A DNA stretch of 64,000 nucleotides from Trema orientale (taxonomy: Eukaryota; Streptophyta; Magnoliopsida; Rosales; Cannabaceae), in assembly GCA_002914845.1 (NCBI GenBank), contig JXTC01000263.1, positions 62,001 to 126,000 on the forward strand, given 5' to 3'. The position numbers were made by a program, and so were the translations under genes. Of this stretch, positions 11,431 through 23,208 are shown piece by piece (position 1 is the first letter of the stretch; the number at the start of each line of letters is the position of its first letter). The notes under the pieces are model-generated. The model was not told the DNA's origin and searched no databases. It saw only the letters and a list, made by a program, of their open reading frames with translations.

Positions 11431-12561
11431 GGACTATTCTAAGTTATCATTTTAGCGCTAATTAATCATTAATTAACTTATTTGAATATTCTTTAGTGTT
11501 GTCATGATCAGTAACATTGATGTGAATTTAAAGCATTTTCTTTGCTTCATCGAAGTGACAAATACAAGACAATTACTTTAAGTTTACGAAGAAAAGTAGC
11601 TATATATTATTCGCTTGATGTTATCTAACACGAATAAAGCGCATCAATTAGTTAGATACTATAAGGAAACGACACCACAAAGGGCAGATCGTACATACCT
11701 TTTTCAGTCATGACTTGCATATTCTTTCTAATACCTCTAATAATTCAATCAACTCCAAGAAATTATTAGGTACAAAGTCTAGTATTAAAAGACCATGTAG
11801 TTTAAATTCGAAAAAACGAACAGTGTTTCATTGGCATAGCTTATCACTAATCAGTTAGAGCCTATACTTATTAATAAGTCATAATGATATGGATCAGCTT
11901 AATTTTTCTGGTTTCACAAACTTCCAAGCTAGCTCCTTCGAGTATAAGGTGCAGTGGGAACCACTAATATTATGAAACAGTGTCCTCCACATTTTATTTA
12001 TTATTTTTTTTTTTTTTTTAAAAAAGCTCCATAGGGTTGGACCACTAGATCAGGCGCAGCTTGCAGCTTGGGGTCATCAAAATCGGTCAGTACTTCAAAA
12101 TTGATCGAAGAGGAAGATATATAAGTCACAGTAGCTAGAGCTGGACTGAGTATTTATATATATATATATAGATGTGTAAATATGTATTTAAATTGTGTCA
12201 CACACAGTGATAACATCATACGTTGCTTTCTTTGACAAAAAATATCACTGCCAATTTTCTAAAGACAAAAGCAACACATAGTTGAACCGAGGAATCAAAA
12301 TTTGAAGCCGCCCTCACCTTGATTGCTATAGCTTTACAGTTGTATTAATGGTATGTTAAAAATCGTCCACCTTTCTGGCCTAAAAGGTTTCACATGTCAG
12401 TGCCATACGTATTCTAAGTCCGTTTTCTGAGCCTGTGGTAAAAAATTGATACCAAAATATATATAAAAAAAAAAAAAAAAAAGCCATGTACTAACTATCT
12501 CCTGATGAGTTTTAGTTAGACAGGAGGCACGTGTTTTGAAAACTACAATATATATATATAT
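11431..12561. other. Intergenic, no gene seen
   Basis: AT-rich DNA with T and A homopolymers (12006-12019, 12467-12482) and a (TA)n tract that hosts the next MITE. No coding signature on either strand. Confidence 0.5.
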
Positions 12562-12798
12562 GGACACCAATCCAGTAAGTATTTTTTTTTTAACCTATGG
12601 ATAGGTATTAATTTGGCTAATGAAAATTTATCATGCACATTTTTTTATAATAAAAAATAAGAGAGAGAAATAGCATTAATGATGTACGTCTTTTCATGTA
12701 TCTTATTATAGCCGTTGGATTACTATTAGATGATGATCCAATGACTAAAAAAAAATACCTACACATAGGGAAAAAAAATACCTACTATATTGGCAACC
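12562..12798 (-). mobile_element. MITE of the (TA)n-inserted family, copy C
   Basis: Same family as 900-1140, in reverse orientation: begins GGACACCAATCCAGTAAG and ends CTACTATATTGGCAACC, with the internal words GCCGTTGGATTAC and GATGATCCAATGAC. The left flank is (TA)n ending at 12561, and the right flank is (TA)n from 12799. No ORF. Confidence 0.75.
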
Positions 12799-13429
12799 TA
12801 TATATATATATATATCCGAGTTTCACAAAATAGGAAAAAAAACATTTTTATTACCTGTTTTGTAAATAGCCAATTCTCCGGTGCCTCACCCTCTAGTGCC
12901 TCACAAAAGGACAAAAATCAGAAAAGGTTGGTACTTGGAGTTGCAAGTCATGGCCAAAAAAGAACCGATAATTGGCCAAAAAAAATTATAGAAAAATATG
13001 AAAGTTACTTTTTCAGGGGCAATATTGTAAAATCAATGATATAAAAAAAATATTAAATTAAAAAAGTTAGGGACTGAATCATAAAATTACTACGAAATTA
13101 CTATTCATTTTATACAAAATGACCATCTGGGCTTGAACAAATAATTAAATGACAAGTATCTTGCATTGAATATCAAATATTATGCATCAGAGAGCAAGTA
13201 TTTTGATTCAAAGACCAAGTATTTTAGTTGTAATGGAATTTTTCAATATCACTTTAAGAAATTGATGTCGTTTCTTACTAATCTCCCCTATTAATTCATT
13301 TTTCTATTGAAATTAATAAATTAATTAAACTTATTCTTCTTAGTAATTAGTCCAATTAAATTCATGAATAAAGCAAATGAAATTAATCTCATATAAATAA
13401 TTAGTAAGAGAAAATTGAGTAATATGTCA
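12799..13429. other. Intergenic, no gene seen
   Basis: It contains GGTGCCTCACCCTCTAGTGC (12881-12900); related GTGCCTCA/TGAGGCAC words occur near 18212-18233. That hints at another small repeated element whose ends I could not define. Otherwise AT-rich and non-coding. Confidence 0.4.
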
Positions 13430-14985
13430 CAAAATAAGTAAAATTAAAATTAGTGAGAAATTTAGTTAATTTGATGTTATCAAAGTATAACTGACAAACT
13501 GGGTGACTATATTAACTAGCTTAACGATATTACATAACTTGCCATGTTAAAATTAGAAACAAATTGAATACATCAATCTATTATCATTAACCCTAATCGC
13601 ACGAAGAATATTAAGTATGTTACTTATACTAATACTATTGCATATTGTCTGATGCTAAAATTAGATTAAAAAATCTATGAATTTAGCAAAATATAGTGAA
13701 ATTTCACATTAGTCTAATATAACTAATAATTATATTATAAAGATGGGGTTATAATACTTAGCTTGATACCATTACATATTGCATTATAGTGGAATTAGAT
13801 TTAAATTGAATGAATTTAAACTTATTAGTGAGAAACGTAATTAATTTGATATGTATGAGTATCGTGACAAATTAAGTGATTAATGTAATTTGTATATCCT
13901 ATTTACATATTGTCCTATGGTGAAATTAGTTTTAAATTGTATGAATTTGCACTCATTAGTGATAAATTTGATATTTTTAATATATATCTAGTAAAATGTG
14001 ACAAATTAAGTATTGATTATATTAAAAAGTAGGTGATTATAATATATAACTTAACTCTAATCTATATTACTCCATAGTCAAATCAGATTGAATGATGTTG
14101 GACTAATTAATGATAAATGTAATTAATTTAACCTCTTTGAGTAATAATACAAAATAATTATTTATAGTATTTCGTACAACACTAATTATATATTGTTTCA
14201 TAGTCAAATTATAAGTCATCATCAATTACATTACTTTATATAACATTAATTACATATTGAAAAAATTAGTGAGAAATTCAAGTAATTCAATACTTTGAGT
14301 ATAATGTGACAAAGTAAATAAAGTATTTAATATAAATCTATTACAAACTGTCTCATACTTATGTGTAATAGAAAGTAAATGAATTTTGCTAAATTAAGCA
14401 TAAGTTCACACTAATTGATTATCATTAGTCATAATCTCACTAAGTAGGTGTCTATAGTACTTATCATAACACTATTACGTATTGAACCAATGATCAAAAT
14501 AGATACTAAATAAATGACTTTACACTAATTGGTAAGAAATTCTATTAATTTAATATTATTGAGTATAATATGATAAAGTACGACACTAGAGTACTTACTT
14601 TAATATTAGTGCATATTGTCACATTCTAAAATTATTTAAAAATAGAGGAAGTTTGTAAAATTTAGTGATAATTCAAATTGATCTAGTATTACTAATTATA
14701 ATATCACCAAATAAGAAGGTATATATAGTACTTGTAATAATGCTAATACATATTCCATCATGATCAAATTAGATATAAAATTAATAATTGTGCAATAATT
14801 AATTATAAGTTTCATTAGTTAACATATTTGAGTTTATTATGACATAGTAATTATCTATGATACTTTGTATAATATAAATACATAATGTATAATGCTTAAA
14901 CTAAATACAAAGTAGATGAATTATGTAAAGTTAAGTGAAAATGAATATTAATCCATCATCACTGCGTAATTAACAATTATTCATT
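13430..14985. repeat. Decayed satellite, monomer about 133 bp, block 1
   Basis: A landmark word of the type ACATATTGTCTCATGGTCAA recurs in diverged form near 13532, 13640, 13775, 13905, 14055, 14190, 14340, 14475, 14610, 14750 and 14880, that is about every 105-150 bp. Between landmarks the same words follow in order: AATTAGATATAAATTGAAT, then CACTAATTAGTGAGAAAT, then TTGAGTATAATGTGACAAAG, then CTATAGTACTTAGTATAACA. Spacing was estimated by eye. No coding potential. Confidence 0.75.
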
Positions 14986-15599
14986 AGAAATGATTAATTT
15001 ATGGGTTGGGTCGATTAAGGACAATAGGCCATTCATAACGATCAATTTATGTAGTTTATTTGTTAGCCTCTTAGTATTTGTTATATCTTCTTAAGTCAGT
15101 TTGACCTAACCCAAGTAAAATGATGAGTTGGGCTGGTAAGCACTCGTGCTCACAATAGCCCTATTTAGCAAAAAATAAATGGACTTACCCTCATTTTTAA
15201 TATATTTGAGACACTACTTTTAACAATGATACTATGAATAATATTATTTGATGATGCAATAACATTATAATAATCCTCATAATATTAGTGATATAAAGAA
15301 CTTTAAATTATGCATAAAAAAATTAAATAATAATTTAGCATGTAGTACGTATCTTATATATACATACTAAAATAGAGTCACGCAATATAGATTAACTAAT
15401 TTGTTTTGATATTGTTTAAAATAAATATTTTGAAAAATAGTAATCTATACTACCAAAAATTACTTATTACTTACATATATATATATATGTATCCACATAC
15501 TAGAAAATCATAAAAAAATATTCTTTATAATATAATAAATTAATAATTATAAGCTTATGAAGATGGATATAAATTGAATAATAAAAAAATTAACTAAAA
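14986..15599. other. Spacer or insertion within the satellite
   Basis: The monomer landmarks stop here. The stretch contains TTATGGGTTGGGTCGATTAA, GACCTAACCCAAGTAAAA and GAGTTGGGCTGG, then plain AT-rich DNA and a TA tract (15475-15489). No gene is visible. It may be an insertion that split the array. Confidence 0.45.
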
Positions 15600-16450
15600 T
15601 AACATACATTTTTATTGTTTAACAATATTAAATATTGCCTCATGGTCAAATTAGATATAAATTGAATAACTTTGAACTAGTTAGTGAGAAATATAATTAA
15701 TTTAATCTCTTTGAGCATGAGGAGACAACACAAGTTATTATAATACTTAGTATAATGCTATTTACATATTATCTTATAGCCAAATTAATTTAAATTAAAT
15801 AATTTTGCATAGAAACGAAATTAATTTAATATATTTGAGTATACTATGACAAGGTACGTGACTAGAGTACTTAGTATTTTTACAAATTGTCTTGTGGTTA
15901 AATTTTGCACCAGTTAATGAAAAATGACTAGAGTACTTAAAACACTATTACAAATTATCGCATAATTCAATTAGTTTTAAATTAAAGTACCTTGCACTAA
16001 TTAGAGAAAAAATGTAATTAGTTTAGCATATTTAAGTATATTGTGACAAACTAACAAACTAACTTACTATAGTACTTAGTATAATACTAGTACATATCTG
16101 TCTCATGCTTAAAATATAATATAAAGTAGATTAATTTTGCTAAATTATATAAAAATTCACACTAATCTATCGTGATTTATTATAATCTCACTAAGTAGAT
16201 GACTAGAGTATTTACTATAACACTATTACATATAGACTTATGATTAAATTAGATATAAAATGAATAACTTTGTACTAACTAGTGACAAATTTTTATTATT
16301 TTAATATTATTGATTACAATGTGACAAAGTAAATTATTAGAGTACTTGGTAAATACTATTGCATATTGTCCCATGCCAAAATTATTTTAAAAATGGAGAA
16401 ATTTTATAAAATTAAGTAAAAATTCAAATTAATCTCATATCACTAATTAT
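15600..16450. repeat. Decayed satellite, block 2
   Basis: The same monomer landmarks recur near 15620, 15760, 15880, 15950, 16090, 16225 and 16360. Three consecutive monomers here (about 16090-16450) match monomers about 14340-14700 better than their immediate neighbours. This includes the monomer-specific words TTTTGCTAAATTA and CCAAAATTATTTTAAAAATG. Such pairing at a constant offset of about 1750 bp indicates higher-order organisation or a later block duplication. Confidence 0.7.
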
Positions 16451-16649
16451 AAGTGACATGTCTAGCAATGTTACCATGTATATTCGTTTAAGTGGTTATA
16501 CAGTTTGTGACATGTCTCCTAAGACTTAAAAGGGAAGACAGCTGGACAGTCTCAATTTCTAGTTTTCATTTTTTTTTTAATTTTTTTTTCTTATCTCCAC
16601 CATTGCAAACTGCCACAGAGACCGCCGGTTGACTCCATTGTTTCCCTAA

Positions 16650-17315
16650 GGCTTCGTTTGGTATGCAGGATAGGATAGGATTGGATTGGACTATTTTAAA
16701 GGATTGGATTGGATTGGATAGGATAGGATAAGATGGAATTATAGTCCAATCCTATCCCATGTTTGGTATGCTACTTTTTGTTAGGATATGTGTGTTTCAT
16801 AGTTTTAGGTAAATTACAAATTTTGAGGTTTGATTATTTAGAAAAATACCACTTTTGAAAATTAATTTAGAAAAGTATCATTTTTAGAAATCAATTTTGT
16901 AAAAATATCATTTTTAAAAACTTATTTACAAAGATACCATTTGTAAAAAAATATTTTGAAAAATACCACTTTTAAAACTTATTTATGGAAAATGACATTT
17001 TTTTTAAAATTATTTGCAAAAATACCATTTATAAAACATATTTTGAAAAATACCATTTCTGGTTTTACCACTTTTAAAAGTTAATTTCGAAAGTATCATT
17101 TATTACTACTTCAAAATATTCTATTTTTTTTAATCAAATTCATAATCCCTCCCAATCCCAATTTCTCAAGAGGATAAGATTATCCCCTTCTAAGGGGATT
17201 ATTTTTGGAGTGGATTATTTTAATCCAATCCAATCCATCTCATATGCATGCACTAAACATGGGATTAATTTAATCCAATACAATCCCATCATTATCCTGC
17301 ATTCCAAACGTGACC
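16650..17315. mobile_element. Tourist-like (PIF/Harbinger-type) MITE
   Basis: The left end is GGCTTCGTTTGGTATGCAGG and the right end is CCTGCATTCCAAACGTGACC. Together they make an inverted repeat of about 45 bp. The element is flanked by the 3-bp direct repeat TAA (16647-16649 and 17316-17318), the usual target of PIF/Harbinger elements. No transposase. GGATTGGATT-type words fill the subterminal regions. The centre is an AT-rich array listed separately. Confidence 0.75.
16830..17110. repeat. Degenerate AAAAATACCATTTTT array inside the MITE
   Basis: About ten diverged units of the type GAAAAATACCACTTTTGAAA, spaced 25-35 bp. Similar arrays occur at 26050-26510 and about 32040-32170, and the same word accompanies the GGTTACTAG repeat at 140-365 and 54790-55075. 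Confidence 0.6.
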
Positions 17316-17318
17316 TAA

Positions 17319-18350
17319 AAGTAAAAGAGATTCTCGCCGGTTTTAACTTTGCCAAGAAATTCACATTCCTCTCTTTCTTTGGACGCTTGAAGATTGAAAA
17401 ACGATTTAAACTAGTGGGATTTGGTTTGAGGCGTAAATTTATTGGGTTAGATTTTATTTTATTTTTTAAAAAAGGCTTTGATTTTTCTTGAAACTCAGGT
17501 TCTGAACTGAAATAGAGTACTATTTCTAAACATGAGCATGGACGAAAATATTAAAATGTTAATGTAGCGAACCGGGTATGTGTATTTCTAGAAGAAAAAA
17601 GCATGAAATTAGATCGGTGCACGTAATTTCAAATAGGTCTTTTTGGATCTATTCATGAGTTTTATAGGATTATTTTTTTATTTTAATTTGAACGCAAAGG
17701 TTCCAATTCTATTGAAATACCTGTTTAAATCTTTATATAAATAATAATAGACGAAGCTTGCTACTTTGTTCAGGTCAGTTGACTATTTTGAAATTCAGAA
17801 TTTGGGGCAAAAGGACGAAGAAATCAATAGACTAAAAGAATGAATTAGAATCTAAGCGAAGATTTGGAGGAAAACTTTCGCCGGAGTCCGAAAGTATAAA
17901 GCCGTGCCGTGTTTTTGTTTTTTTCAGGGTTTAACATTTTACTTGTCTTTTAAATTTTTAAAACAAGAAAAATAAAGACAACATGTGGACCCCACTGTAA
18001 ATGAGAAGCCAGATCAGCTCAGACAATTTCTCGTTCAGGATAAATAGCGTTTTTGTTTATTAAAATATTCAGAATACTATCCGGTTACAATTTTTTCCTC
18101 AATTTGTCTTTCAAAATACCCTTTACCAACGGCCCCTGATTGATAGCCATTAGATCACGTAAATGTTACTTTATAAACGATCCAACGACTATAAAGTCTA
18201 CGAGTCACTAAGTGCCTCAAAATGAAGTGAGGCACCGAAGTAGTGCCCTTTTTAAATATATAGTTATACTTTTTATCCTAAAACGTAGGAGATATAAATT
18301 GCACTAGAACAAATGCTGTGTCTTGTAAAAAATGTAAGGGATATATATAT
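17319..18350. other. Intergenic, no gene seen
   Basis: Plain DNA with no recognised protein family. The end part has GTGCCTCA and TGAGGCAC words (18212-18233) flanking a short gap, possibly one end of a small element. Confidence 0.45.
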
Positions 18351-18527
18351 GGTTGCCAATTCAATAGGTAATTTTTTTTACCTATGTGTAGGTATTTTTT
18401 TTTTTAGCCGTTGGATTATGATGTGCATAATAAATTTTAATATAAAAAATGTGCATAATAAATTTTAATTAGCCAAAACGATACCTATATATAGGTGTTA
18501 AAAAAAATACCTACTACATTGGTGCCC
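18351..18527 (+). mobile_element. MITE of the (TA)n-inserted family, copy D (internally deleted)
   Basis: Starts GGTTGCCAATTCAATAGG and ends CCTACTACATTGGTGCCC, with (TA)n flanks on both sides. It lacks much of the centre present in copy A1, leaving 177 bp, and repeats the word TGTGCATAATAAATTTTA in its middle. Confidence 0.75.
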
Positions 18528-18617
18528 TATATATATAATTATGGCCTTCTCCCAAAAAAAAAAAAAAATCTAAATCATCCTAAAAAAAAATAGCGAATTA
18601 GATTGACTATATTTACG

Positions 18618-18790
18618 AGTTTGCGAAGTATACCCATGCAAGAAAGTGGGAGACGAAGTTAATAAGGATACAAAAAAATATTTTCTACTTGCCTATCCAA
18701 AGGAAGAGAAGGGCTACCTTCTCTATAGACAATCTACCAATACTACCTTCATCAGCAGAAGTGGAGACTTTCTAGAGGATGAGAGAGAAG
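18618..18790 (+). pseudogene. Ty1/copia integrase C-terminal fragment
   Basis: The reading DTKKYFLLAYPKEEKGYLLY followed by RQSTNTTFISRSGDFLEDE matches the conserved copia block after the integrase core (typically KCIFVGYPKETKGYYFY...VFLE). The preceding residues LRVCEVYPC also fit. No catalytic core precedes it and no reverse transcriptase follows. Only about 170 bp later comes the polypurine tract and an LTR, so most of pol has been deleted. Confidence 0.7.
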
Positions 18791-18962
18791 TCTGTCAAGA
18801 AAACGATGAAGAGAGAGCTTATGATCTTCATTTCTTTTCTTAGTCTTTTGAGTTGTTAGTTGAGCATTTAATTTTTGTTTTTATTAATTTCGGTCATTTG
18901 GAACATTCTTGGGCTTTTTAATATGTTAATTTGAGTAGTTGCTTTTTGGACAAGTGGGAGAT

Positions 18963-20692
18963 TGTTGGGATATTTGTCCTAAAAAACAAATTTCCAACTT
19001 TACCCTTTTAGTGTAAACAACTTTCTCTTATATGCAATTATGATATTTGCTAGATTAAACTGTCTCAGTTGAATAGTTTATTTATCTGAAAAAGATTCTA
19101 TGACTTTATTTGTGTGTAAAGAAACAAACATAATTAAGTGTTAATTATGGAGACTGTTTCTTTATCTAAGTCTAAATTAATTAGTTCAAAATATGTAAAT
19201 AAAGATGGAATACTTTATTTACTAAAAATTGTAGTGTTTGTCTATCTCAATGGAAATGATGTGTCTCAAATCATTGAAGTGTCTGACTTCTGATAGAAAT
19301 ATTAGTGCAACATAAATAAGTTATGTGTATTGAACTGGACCAGGTAATATAAAGAATTGGAATGCCGTAACTCAATTCCTATATTACTACAAACTAGCTC
19401 TTAGCATGTAGATTTTAATCCTTGATGTTTAACTGGACTTACTTTCATGGGTTATAGCCTTTTGATTTGTTAAAAGACTAACCTCTATGAAATAAGAGGC
19501 GAACTCTGGCATATTGGAGGTTATAGCTTATGAATTGATGGGAATATTTAAATCTAAGATCTTGGTATTCACTTTGTAAATTAGTAGATAATTTTGTCTA
19601 AATGGACATTAAGAACAAAATTATCGACAACATTATTCCTTGACAGAAAGATGATAATTTAAAGGTAAATATGTGTTGGAGGAGTATTACGATAATTTCA
19701 CCTATCCAACTACGGCATTGTATAGGGATTCTATGTGTGGTATAGAATATGCTAGGTAAATCGGTTAATCAAGGCTAGTTGATTAAATCTCTATAAAAGG
19801 CATGACATTTAATCTAAGTGTGCAGTATTAGGCCTTTAATAGAGTGTCCTTTTTACTAATAGTATTTATATAAATACCATAATAGGAGTTATTATGTATT
19901 TATCATACTATTGGAGTTTAGATTATTTGGATCCATTAGGTCCCTTGTCTAACTCAACTCATTAATTGATTGGTGGTATTAGTAAAATTAGTTTCATGAA
20001 ACTGTGTAAAATAATGATTCTAGACAGAAGTTGGTATTTTTATAAATAAGTTTCATAAGTTGGACATATTTATAAAAATACACCCAAAGCCCAAATTAGA
20101 GAACATGCCCAATCCTAGTTGGACTGGGATTAGCAGTTTTGGGCCCCATATATATAAGATATATGAGAGAAAAAATTGCATAGTAGCCTAAGAATGCTAC
20201 ACGTGAAACACAGAGGGAGAGAGAGAGAGAATTCGGCCAAGGCTGAGAAAGAGAGGAGAGAAAAAGTTTTCTGCAATCTCAAAGTCTCATCTCACATCCC
20301 GGTGATCCAAAGGATCAAGAAGGTATTCTTGATCGTTCTCCAACATAGGATTCAACTTGGTGCCCACTCGTATTAATCAAGAGCAAGAGCATAGACAAGA
20401 TGATCTAGAGTTGGAGATTTGATCACCATTAATAAGGAGATCAAGAAAGAGCACGCTACAAGAGGTAAACTCTAATCTCATCTCTAGGGTTTATATATCT
20501 AGATTTGATTTATGTTATACATGATCCTGTATATAATATATGCATGTTCTATGGTTATGAAAATTATTTTCATGAAAAATTTTAAAACCTAAATCCGCTA
20601 ACTTTTCTGCTGCGTTCATGATGTGATCATGTGTTTTTCCATAGTTTGTATGCATGTATATTTTTCCTAAGTGTTAGGTCAAATTAACTTCA
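18963..20692 (+). mobile_element. Long LTR, family A, copy 1
   Basis: Starts TGTTGGGATATTTGTCC directly after a purine-rich tract GTGGGAGAT, and ends near GTTAGGTCAAATTAACTTCA. About 1.73 kb. A TATA-like word lies near 20147-20163 (CATATATATAAGATATATG). Homologous sequences occur inverted at 40621-42206 and 57447-59850, and a diverged relative at 23209-25148. Placement after a copia scrap and polypurine tract suggests a 3' LTR of a Ty1/copia element. Confidence 0.75.
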
Positions 20693-22590
20693 ATTTACCT
20701 CTAAATCAAGTACGTTTCGACCTCAAATAATTGTGCATTTTCAAGCGTTTTTGATGGTTTGATGTGTTTTTATTTATTTTTGTAATTTTTGTGAATAAAT
20801 GAGAATTAAGGTGAATTTATACCTCAAATAGGTTTCAAACTATCTAGATTGAAGTTGGATCTGATACAGAAACAATGCATTAAACTTGAGGTAAAACGGT
20901 GCTAAAACGGAGAAATGACGCACCCAGGAAGCCATAGTGCGCAACAGCGTGCAATAGGGCACACAGCTGTGGCCCTAGGAGGTGCCCCTGCGCCTCTAGG
21001 TAGAAAAGGGCATGCAGCTGTGCCCCTGGGAGGTGTGGCTGCGCCTCCCCCACTGCCCGGTGGTGCCCCTATGCTCCTGGGTGGTGCGACTGTGCCCTTG
21101 ACATGTCCTGGACATGTTTTTGAGCCCTTTTAATAAGTTTTGATGGCCCAGATTGCTCCTTTCTCATAATCCAATAATAGAAACTTATCCATCCTTAACT
21201 AGTACTTGAATTTGACTTAGAACAAAGCTTAAAAGGGGAATAGAGGCACAAATTTCAAGTGTAGAAAATTAGAGAGAAAAATACACCAAATGCCAAAGTA
21301 CACAGAAGCATGCAATAGGGCGCGCAACTGTGCCCCTATAAGGCCTTTGTGCCTCTAGGGAGAAAGGGGCATGCAGCTATACCCCTACCCAGAGGTGCCC
21401 CTGTGCCCTGAGAGGCACGGCTACACCCGAACGCATCATGGACGTGTTTTTGAGCCCTTTTAATGAGTTTTGACGGCCCGGATTGCTCCTTTCTCATAAT
21501 CTAACAATGGAAACTTATCCATATTTAAGTGGTACTTGAATTTGACCTAGAATGAAGCTTAAAAAGGGGATGGAGGCACAAATTTCAAGTGTGGAGAATT
21601 GGAGAGAAAAACACGCCAAATTCCTAGAGAGAAAAACTTGGAGTTAGAGATTTCTTGAAGAATTCTTGAGAGAGATTCTTAAAGACTTGAAGACTTGAAG
21701 TTGATTTCTATAAGATTTTTTTCTTTACCTTTCTCTCTACCCTAATCTCTCTTGAAGTTTGTATTGGGCATATTGTGAAATCTTATTTGGATATTATGAA
21801 CTTCTTCTTGAGATTAATAATGGATTCTACTATACTTATTTATATTTGATAGTTAGGATTTATTTTATCCTTTGTAAAACTTTGTTTTGATTATTTTATT
21901 TATTATTGGTCTATTTTCTATTTTTAATCCATTTTTGCTTCTCCTTACTCATCGCTTCTAATTTATTTGGCCAATGACTTAGCTGACTTTAGGATGTGAT
22001 TTTGATGCTCGGGAGAGATTAATCTCATAACCTAGAATTGAGAGGCATATTTTAGGTTGGTGTGAGACTGAGAAGAGATCAATGCCTAGATAATCACTAA
22101 GAGAATTTGGGTAGTTTGAGTTATTATGAGACTGGGAGGTGAGCGATACATTAACTTCTATTTGAGGGTTTGAATTTAATGAACACTTAATTAACCGAGT
22201 TAGATAAGGATATCAATTTAGGTTAGTTAGGTGTATTACTTTATTTAACACTCATGAGAGGTAATGAGGTGAGGTTAGATTCCTCTATTAGTGAATTAAA
22301 TGGAACTAGACCTGTAATTACTCAATTTGACAAACTTATGAGTAATTAGGCAATCAACTCCTAGTACATTAGTGCATAGTTTTATCCGTATTTTATTTAA
22401 GTTTTATTCTTTTTGTCTTTGTTTTTATTTGTTTATTTTTGTATTCATTTAGTTTGTATGTCGTAATAAAGTCAGGTTGCGATAATTATAGTACTTAGCG
22501 ATAGTTTAACACCCAATCTCTGTGGATCGACCCTTCTTGCCGCTATACTAGCTAGTTTTAATTTTTATCAGGGCTCACTAGCTAGCTTTA
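20693..22590 (+). mobile_element. Probable LTR of a Ty3-type element
   Basis: This follows the previous LTR directly. It holds two GC-rich duplicated blocks (20905-21621), then long AT-rich DNA ending with CCCAATCTCTGTGGATCGAC. That is a motif I associate with ends of plant Ty3/gypsy LTRs. I see no primer binding site, no coding domain and no second LTR, so class and borders are uncertain. Confidence 0.4.
20905..21621. repeat. Diverged tandem duplication with GC-rich minisatellite
   Basis: Two units of about 330-385 bp. Both have GCAATAGGGC, then CTGTGCCCCT-type words repeated several times, then TTTTTGAGCCCTTTTAAT, GATTGCTCCTTTCTCATAAT and GGCACAAATTTCAAGTGT. Each unit opens with short GGTGCCCCTGCGCC-type repeats. 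The GC-rich 5' part stands out from the AT-rich surroundings. The 72-residue Gly/Ala/Pro-rich frame at 20915-21133 is a by-product of these repeats. Confidence 0.75.
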
Positions 22591-23208
22591 TGATCCATTT
22601 ATGAGTTATTTGATTTGCATGTGTTTGAGTTCCTTTGTTTATTCACCATTTGGGTCTTTCAGCTAGAATAAGATGATGGGACACTGTATTCTACCATAAA
22701 AAGTATGAAACATCATTTGTTGGTTTAATATATTTTTTTTACTGGGTAATATCTCATGGTTTTGAGAGATCAAATCTGACTAATAAGGAATAAAAAATCA
22801 CAAAAAAATTGAAAATTCTATTTAATAAGAGCTTTTCATATCGTATCAAGACTCATATGAATGAGAATTAATATTAGTCTAGAATAAGAAAGGAAAAGAG
22901 CTCAAGTTAAGATACTAAAGTTTGCACCGTTTAATAGTTTGAGAATATGAGCAAGAATGATCCATAGTCGAAATATTCATCACACATTAACAGTAGAGAT
23001 AATTTGTACAAACCATATCCAATCTTGAAATAAAGCTTACATAACTATAAATAAAATTCTAATTACTACTTAAGTCCAACACCAACAAATCTAGTAGGAA
23101 TTACCAAAACAAAATAAATACTAGTAAGCCTTAAAAGTTAGCAGTTAAGCCTCCTTATCCAAGTCACACTGAATACCACCTGAGGGGAAGGAAGTGGGAT
23201 GAGCTAAC
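22591..23208. other. Intergenic or internal element DNA, no gene seen
   Basis: AT-rich, with no coding match. A purine-rich stretch GAGGGGAAGGAAGTGGGAT (23182-23200) lies just before the next LTR and could be a polypurine tract. Confidence 0.4.

Noticed and set aside
20915-21133. 72-residue Gly/Ala/Pro frame that looks like a repeat protein
   Set aside because: It lies in a GC-rich minisatellite duplicated at 21291-21621, where the frame is not kept.
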